Of a stretch of 64,000 nucleotides of DNA, positions 59,374 to 64,000 are shown one piece after another. How positions within the stretch are numbered: position 1 is the first letter of the stretch; each line of letters opens with the position of its first letter. The notes under the pieces are model-generated. The model did not search any database and had not been told where the DNA came from. It saw nothing but the letters and a program-made list of their open reading frames with translations. A program made the translations under genes and the position numbers. The stretch comes from Martinezella hainanensis (GTDB taxonomy: Bacteria > Pseudomonadota > Alphaproteobacteria > Rhizobiales > Rhizobiaceae): the NCBI RefSeq assembly GCF_900094555.1, contig NZ_FMAC01000019.1, positions 23,457-87,456 on the forward strand, written 5' to 3'.

Positions 59374-60927
59374 ATGACCGAAAAAACTCCGTTCTACATC
59401 ACCACCGCGATCGCCTATCCCAACGGCAAGCCGCATATCGGCCATGCCTATGAGCTGATCGCCACCGACGCGCTGGCGCGCTTCCAGCGCCTCGATGGCC
59501 GTGACGTCTTCTTCCTGACGGGTACGGACGAACATGGTCAGAAGATGCAGCAGACGGCGCGGGCCGAGGGTCTTGAGCCGCAGCAGCTCGCCAACCGCAA
59601 TTCCGATGAATTCCAGGCCATGGGCAAGCTGCTGAACGCGTCCAACGACGATTTCATCCGCACGACGCAGCCGCGGCATCACGAAACCTCGCAGAACATC
59701 TGGAACCTGATGGCCGATGCCGGCGACATCTACAAGGATTCCTATGCCGGCTGGTATTCGGTGCGCGACGAAGCCTATTACCAGGAAAACGAAACCGAGC
59801 TGCGCGCCGATGGCGTGCGCTACGGGCCGCAGGGCACGCCTGTCGAGTGGGTGCAGGAGGAAAGCTACTTCTTCAAGCTCTCCGAATACCAGGACAAGCT
59901 CCTGAAGCACTACGAGGAAAACCCGGATTTCATCGGCCCGGCCGAGCGCCGCAACGAAGTGATCTCCTTCGTCAAATCCGGCCTCAAGGACCTGTCGGTT
60001 TCGCGCACCACCTTCGACTGGGGCATCAAGGTGCCGAACGATCCCGCACACGTCATGTATGTCTGGGTCGATGCGCTGACGAACTATCTGACGGCAACGG
60101 GCTATCTCGAGGATCGGAACAATCCGCGGGCGAAATACTGGCCGGCCGATCTCCATATCATCGGCAAGGACATCATTCGCTTCCACGCGGTCTATTGGCC
60201 CGCCTTCCTGATGTCGGCGAAGCTGCCGCTGCCGAAGCGCGTCTATGCCCACGGCTTCCTGCTCAACAAGGGCGAGAAGATGTCGAAGTCGCTCGGCAAC
60301 GTCGTCGACCCGGTCAACCTCGTGAACCATTTCGGCCTGGACCAGGTGCGCTACTTCTTCCTGCGCGAAGTCTCCTTCGGCCAGGACGGCAGCTATAGCG
60401 AAGAGGCGATCGGCACGCGCATCAACTCCGATCTTGCGAACGGTATCGGCAACCTCGCCAGCCGCTCGCTGTCGATGATCGTCAAGAACTGCGACGGCCA
60501 GATCCCGGAATGCGGGGCACTGACCGCCGAAGACAAGGCGCTTCTGGCGCAAGCCGACGGGTTGCTGGCCTCGACGCGCGACGACATGGGCAAGCAGCTC
60601 ATCCATCGCGCGCTCGCTTCCATTATCGCTGTCGTGTCCGAGACGGACCGTTATTTCGCGGGCCAGGAGCCCTGGGCGCTGAAGAAGACCGACCCGGCCC
60701 GCATGGCGACCGTGCTCTATGTCACGGCCGATGTCGTGCGCCAGATCGGTATCTTGCTGCAGCCCTTCATGCCGGAGTCCTCGGCTAAGCTCTTGGATCT
60801 CATTGCCATCCCGGCCGACAAGCGTGATTTTGCCGCGCTCGGCGAGGCCGGTCGCCTCGTTGCCGGAACGCCGCTGGAAGCCCCGAAGCCGGTCTTCCCG
60901 CGCTATGTCGCGCCGACTGCCGAATAA
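59374..60927 (+). CDS. metG: Methionyl-tRNA synthetase
   Basis: A 517-residue class I synthetase. HIGH appears as the variant HIGH in PHIGHAYE, and KMSKS is in GEKMSKSLGN. The connective domain lacks the zinc-knuckle cysteines typical of E. coli MetG, and the C-terminal dimerisation domain is absent, so it is the short form common in alphaproteobacteria. The anticodon-binding helix bundle follows KMSKS. It leads the metG-tatD-MBL-ybaK string, nine bases before tatD. Confidence 0.97.
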   Translation: MTEKTPFYITTAIAYPNGKPHIGHAYELIATDALARFQRLDGRDVFFLTGTDEHGQKMQQTARAEGLEPQQLANRNSDEFQAMGKLLNASNDDFIRTTQPRHHETSQNIWNLMADAGDIYKDSYAGWYSVRDEAYYQENETELRADGVRYGPQGTPVEWVQEESYFFKLSEYQDKLLKHYEENPDFIGPAERRNEVISFVKSGLKDLSVSRTTFDWGIKVPNDPAHVMYVWVDALTNYLTATGYLEDRNNPRAKYWPADLHIIGKDIIRFHAVYWPAFLMSAKLPLPKRVYAHGFLLNKGEKMSKSLGNVVDPVNLVNHFGLDQVRYFFLREVSFGQDGSYSEEAIGTRINSDLANGIGNLASRSLSMIVKNCDGQIPECGALTAEDKALLAQADGLLASTRDDMGKQLIHRALASIIAVVSETDRYFAGQEPWALKKTDPARMATVLYVTADVVRQIGILLQPFMPESSAKLLDLIAIPADKRDFAALGEAGRLVAGTPLEAPKPVFPRYVAPTAE

Positions 60928-60935
60928 GGTTTTCC

Positions 60936-61718
60936 ATGTTGATCGATACGCATTGCCATCTGGATTTTGCCGATTTCGAGGAAGAGCGCGACGCGATCGT
61001 CGCCCGCGCTCACGAGGTCGGCGTCAAACAGATGGTCACCATCTCGACCAAGGTCAGGAAGCTCGATGGGTTGCTGGCGTTGACTGCACGCTATCCGTCG
61101 GTTTTCTGCTCGGTCGGCACGCATCCGAACAGCGCCGACCAGGAGCTGGATATCCAGACGGAAGATCTCGTACGGCTGGCAAATCAGCACGAGAAGGTGG
61201 TGGCGATCGGCGAGGCGGGTCTCGACTACTTCTATGATACTGTCAAGCCGGAGGACCAGAAGACGGGCTTCCTGCGCCATATCGCAGCCGCGCGCGAAAC
61301 GCAGCTGCCGCTCGTCATTCACAGCCGCAGCGCCGACGAAGACATGGCTGATATCCTGACGGAGGAAACAGGGAAGGGGGCTTTCCCCTTCATCTTGCAT
61401 TGCTTTTCCGCCGGCCCTGCCCTTGCCCGCACCGGCGTCGAGCTTGGCGGCTACATCTCCTTTTCCGGCATCCTGACCTTCCCGAAGTCGGAAGAGCTGC
61501 GCGAGATCGCCAAGACGATCCCGCATGACCGGCTGCTGGTCGAGACCGATGCGCCTTATCTCGCGCCGAAGCGCTGGCGGGGAAAACGCAACGAACCGTC
61601 CTATGTCGTCAACACGGCGGAAGTGCTAGCTGATACGATCGGCGTCAGCATGGACGAGATCGCCAACATCACCACGGAAAACGCCTTCCGCTGCTTCTCC
61701 AAGATGACGAGGGTCTGA
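60936..61718 (+). CDS. tatD: TatD-family metal-dependent deoxyribonuclease
   Basis: A 260-residue TIM-barrel hydrolase. The metal ligands are visible in THCHLDF (HxH), in AIGEAGLDYFYD (Glu), LVIHSRSADED and the ETDAPYLAPKRWRGKRNEPSYV end. TatD acts as a 3'-5' DNase in repair and apoptosis-like processes. It follows metG by nine bases and precedes the MBL gene by five, a conserved order (metG-tatD-MBL) in many alphaproteobacteria. Confidence 0.93.
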   Translation: MLIDTHCHLDFADFEEERDAIVARAHEVGVKQMVTISTKVRKLDGLLALTARYPSVFCSVGTHPNSADQELDIQTEDLVRLANQHEKVVAIGEAGLDYFYDTVKPEDQKTGFLRHIAAARETQLPLVIHSRSADEDMADILTEETGKGAFPFILHCFSAGPALARTGVELGGYISFSGILTFPKSEELREIAKTIPHDRLLVETDAPYLAPKRWRGKRNEPSYVVNTAEVLADTIGVSMDEIANITTENAFRCFSKMTRV

Positions 61719-61722
61719 CGTC

Positions 61723-62550
61723 GTGACATACCGGCGGCGCTTCACCATTTTGGGCTGTTCATCGTCGCCGGGCGTTCCACGCATCACCGGCGATTGGGGC
61801 GCCTGCGATCCCAAAAATGCAAAGAACCGACGTACGCGCGCCGCCTTCCTGATAGAGCAGATCGCGCCGGATGGCGGCATTACCACTGTCGTCATCGATA
61901 CAGGTCCGGATTTCCGCGAGCAGATGATCCACGCCGGCGTCAGTTTCATCGATGCCGTGCTCTATACCCATGCCCATGCCGATCATATTCACGGCATCGA
62001 CGATCTGCGTGGCTATTTCCATATCGCGAACGAGCGCATCCCGATCTATGCCGATCCGCCGACCATGGATCGCATTCGCGAGGGCTTCCGCTATTGTCTG
62101 GAAACGCCGCCCGGCAGCAGCTATCCGCCGATCGTGCGGCCGGTGCTGATCGAGAATCTCGAGAAAAGTTTCACGATCGACGGGGCAGGCGGCCCGATCC
62201 GCTTCTGGCCGCACAAGCAGGTGCACGGCGATATCCACTCACTCGGCTTTCGTATCGGAAAACTCGCTTATTGCAGCGATATCAGTGACTTCCCGCCGGA
62301 ATCGATAGAAAAAGTTCAAAACCTCGACATCCTGATTATCGATGCTCTACAGTATCGGCCACATCCAAGCCATTTGTCGTTGGAACAATCGCTCGAATGG
62401 ATCGGACGCTTGGCGCCGAAACATGCCATCTTGACCCATATGCATACGCCGCTCGATTATGAAACCGTGCTGGCTGAAACGCCCGATCATGTCGAGCCGG
62501 CCTACGATCAGATGCAGATCGAACTCGACGTGGAGGACGATGATCTATGA
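61723..62550 (+). CDS. MBL-fold metallohydrolase (PhnP-like)
   Basis: A 275-residue metallo-beta-lactamase fold protein. The zinc motif is THAHADHIHG (HxHxDH), with the further ligands in AYCSDISDFP and THMHTPLDY. This is the PhnP/phosphodiesterase-like subgroup, probably acting on cyclic phosphates or RNA-like substrates. The start is a GTG at 61723 in the five-base gap after tatD; its stop overlaps the next gene's ATG (ATGA). Confidence 0.9.
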   Translation: MTYRRRFTILGCSSSPGVPRITGDWGACDPKNAKNRRTRAAFLIEQIAPDGGITTVVIDTGPDFREQMIHAGVSFIDAVLYTHAHADHIHGIDDLRGYFHIANERIPIYADPPTMDRIREGFRYCLETPPGSSYPPIVRPVLIENLEKSFTIDGAGGPIRFWPHKQVHGDIHSLGFRIGKLAYCSDISDFPPESIEKVQNLDILIIDALQYRPHPSHLSLEQSLEWIGRLAPKHAILTHMHTPLDYETVLAETPDHVEPAYDQMQIELDVEDDDL

Positions 62551-63038
62551 GCGAAGATATCAAGAAGCTTTCCAGCCTGGAGCGCGTCGAGCTTGCGGCG
62601 CGTAACTTGGGCCTCGATATCTCGATCAAGCGCATGGAGCAATCGACGCGGACGGCGGAAGAGGCTGCCAAGGCTGCGGGATGCGCCGTCGGCCAGATCG
62701 TCAAATCGCTGGTCTTTGTCAATGCCGATACGCACGCGCTGACGCTGCTTCTTGTCTCTGGTGCCCATAATGCCGATACGGCTTATATCGCAACAGCTTA
62801 CGGCGTCAGGTTGAAGCGCGCCGATATCGATCGCGTGCGCGACGAAACCGGTTTCGCCATCGGCGGCGTCGCACCGATCGGCCATCTGGTCGATCTGCCA
62901 GTTTTCATCGACGAAAGTCTTTTGGCTTATGATCAGGTCTGGTGCGCGGCTGGGCGCCCGGACAGTATCTTCTCCTGCCATCCGACGACGCTGGCTGAGA
63001 AGATTGCAGCCAAGGTGATCCGCATCAAGGCGAGCTGA
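62547..63038 (+). CDS. YbaK/EbsC-family aminoacyl-tRNA deacylase
   Basis: A 163-residue YbaK/ProX-like editing domain protein. The family opening ...VELAARNLGLDISIKRMEQSTRTAEEAAKAAGCAVGQIVKSLVF is clear, with the conserved Lys of VKSLVF and the GGVAPIGH motif. Members remove mis-charged amino acids from tRNA (for example Cys-tRNA-Pro). It overlaps the MBL gene by four bases and is the last gene of the metG string. Confidence 0.9.
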   Translation: MSEDIKKLSSLERVELAARNLGLDISIKRMEQSTRTAEEAAKAAGCAVGQIVKSLVFVNADTHALTLLLVSGAHNADTAYIATAYGVRLKRADIDRVRDETGFAIGGVAPIGHLVDLPVFIDESLLAYDQVWCAAGRPDSIFSCHPTTLAEKIAAKVIRIKAS

Positions 63039-63096
63039 GGCGTAGCGGCGACAGGCTGATCATACGAACCGTCGCGGTTGCGGCGAGGAGGATGCG

Positions 63097-63576
63097 ATGA
63101 GCGGAGCTTCCGGCGGCAAGAGAACCGACACGGCTTCCAGAGCGATCCGCGCAACGCCGCGTGCGATCTTCGAGGCTTTTATCGATCCTAAGGCATTGGC
63201 TTCATGGCTTCCACCGAAAGGCATGAAATGCCGCATCCTTGTGTTCGAACTACGCCAAGGCGGCAGCTATCGAATGGCACTGTCCTATGATGCGCCGGAT
63301 CATGCGACACCCGGAAAATCGTCCGAGCACACCGATATCGTTTCCGGCCGCTTCGTCGAGATCGTGCCTGACGAGCGCATCGTTCAGGCGGTGGATTTCG
63401 AATCCGATGATGCAGCATTCGGCGGAACGATGACCATAACCTGGTCCTTGGCGGAAGTTCCGACCGGCACAAGGGTCACCATAATTTGCGAGAATGTGCC
63501 TTGCGGCATCAGCAGAGAAGATCACGACGAGGGACTGAAATCGACCCTCGAAAATCTGGCTAACCATCTGGAATAA
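63097..63576 (+). CDS. SRPBCC (AHSA1-like) domain protein
   Basis: A 159-residue START/AHSA1-fold protein, recognised from RAIRATPRAIFEAFIDPKALASWLPPKGM and the C-terminal SREDHDEGLKSTLENLANHLE helix. Such proteins bind hydrophobic ligands or act with chaperones; function here is unknown. It follows ybaK by 58 bases on the same strand, so cotranscription is possible but not certain. Confidence 0.85.
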   Translation: MSGASGGKRTDTASRAIRATPRAIFEAFIDPKALASWLPPKGMKCRILVFELRQGGSYRMALSYDAPDHATPGKSSEHTDIVSGRFVEIVPDERIVQAVDFESDDAAFGGTMTITWSLAEVPTGTRVTIICENVPCGISREDHDEGLKSTLENLANHLE

Positions 63577-63724
63577 AAGCTGAAAATTCCTGCCTCGCTG
63601 CCGTAGCGGTATCCGATTTAGTTCCATAATCTATCTTATCTGATATTTGTTTGCAGGCGGGTACATTCTATTTTCAAGTGCGACATGCCAATGAATTCAA
63701 TGGCTTCACTTTGGAGATTTTGGC

Positions 63725-64000
63725 ATGTCCCGGTGCTATCAGCAACTCACCCTCGCCGATCGGCGGCGCCTTCATCACCTTGTCGAGCGCAAGGTTCCGG
63801 TCAACGAGATGGCCCGCCAACTCGGGGGTCACCGATCGACTATCTATCGTGAGATCAGACGCAATACGTTCCATGACCGTGAGCTTCCCGAATACAGCGG
63901 CTACTTCTCGACGGTCGCCGACGACATTGCCAAGGAACGCCGCCGGCGCTTGCGAAAGCTTCGACGCCATCCGCATTTGCGTCGTATGGTCATTGAGAAA
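63725..64000 (+). mobile_element. IS30-family transposase, N-terminal part (cut by the window edge)
   Basis: The ATG at 63725 opens a frame that stays open to the last base (92 codons seen). It begins MSRCYQQLTLADRRRLHHL and continues with the helix-turn-helix EMARQLGGHRSTIYREIRRN typical of IS30 transposases, which bind their ends with this domain. The catalytic DDE domain lies beyond the window. The left end of the element must lie between 63577 and 63725, where AT-richer sequence begins, but I cannot place its inverted repeat. Confidence 0.8.

Noticed and set aside
1..64000. CRISPR array or phage-defence system
   Set aside because: No spaced direct repeats, cas, toxin-antitoxin or restriction genes are visible in the window.

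Overview
The window is high-GC DNA with strong third-position GC bias. Its gene content (folE-hisI, permissive GTG/TTG starts, trpD-trpC-moaC-moeA behind a PpiD-like gene, ParE, a DUF2336 protein, RlpA-DacC-like-tmk-holB, MetG-TatD-MBL) fits an alphaproteobacterium of the Rhizobiaceae, most probably Rhizobium. It looks like chromosome: nearly all genes are housekeeping or ordinary accessory genes, with one tRNA-Ser and one insertion-sequence start at the right edge.

Layout. 0.4-6.5 kb: rhomboid protease, CBS protein, patatin lipase, the folE-hisI pair, a NifU-like/YidD/DUF1697 cluster and an AT-richer orphan membrane protein. 6.7-16.4 kb: thrS, acyltransferase, exported protein, nitroreductase with flavin reductase, DUF2336, GNAT, AI-2E-type transporter, phytase-like esterase. 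16.5-24.6 kb: parE, exported hydrolase, tpiA, secG, pyrG, a GlxA/FtrA regulator divergent from a rhodanese. 24.7-34.3 kb: NiCoT transporter, FecR + CHASE2-cyclase pair, LysE/LysR pair, two divergent citrate synthase paralogues (one fused to a DNA-binding domain), an inserted hydrolase beside a citrate synthase gene remnant, a VOC protein and a TehA-like channel. 34.6-41.2 kb: gnd, then the leftward ppiD-trpD-trpC-moaC-moeA operon. 41.4-46.8 kb: a DUF883 protein, the marR-emrA-emrB operon, a 3-methyladenine glycosylase, a probable small RNA and tRNA-Ser(UGA). 46.9-54.6 kb: FkbM methyltransferase, flavodoxin + ECF41 sigma factor, GNAT, rlpA, a degenerate dacC, tmk and holB. 54.7-64 kb: glycogen phosphorylase, isochorismatase-like protein, TauE exporter, metG-tatD-MBL-ybaK, an SRPBCC protein and the start of an IS30-family element.

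Points of most interest: (1) a citrate synthase fused to a DNA-binding head, divergent from a second citrate synthase, with two ATTGA/TCAAT palindromes between them; (2) an ECF41 sigma factor translationally coupled to a flavodoxin gene that carries a near-consensus ECF41 promoter; (3) a D-Ala-D-Ala carboxypeptidase homologue that has lost two of its three catalytic motifs; (4) a 3' citrate synthase gene scar marking a local insertion; (5) a promoter-hairpin-terminator unit that looks like a small RNA; (6) RIME-like palindromic repeats, one of which encodes the C-terminal tail of the FtrA-like regulator. Operon structure is inferred from spacing and start/stop overlaps. Functions are inferred from motifs read in the translations; no database search was done.
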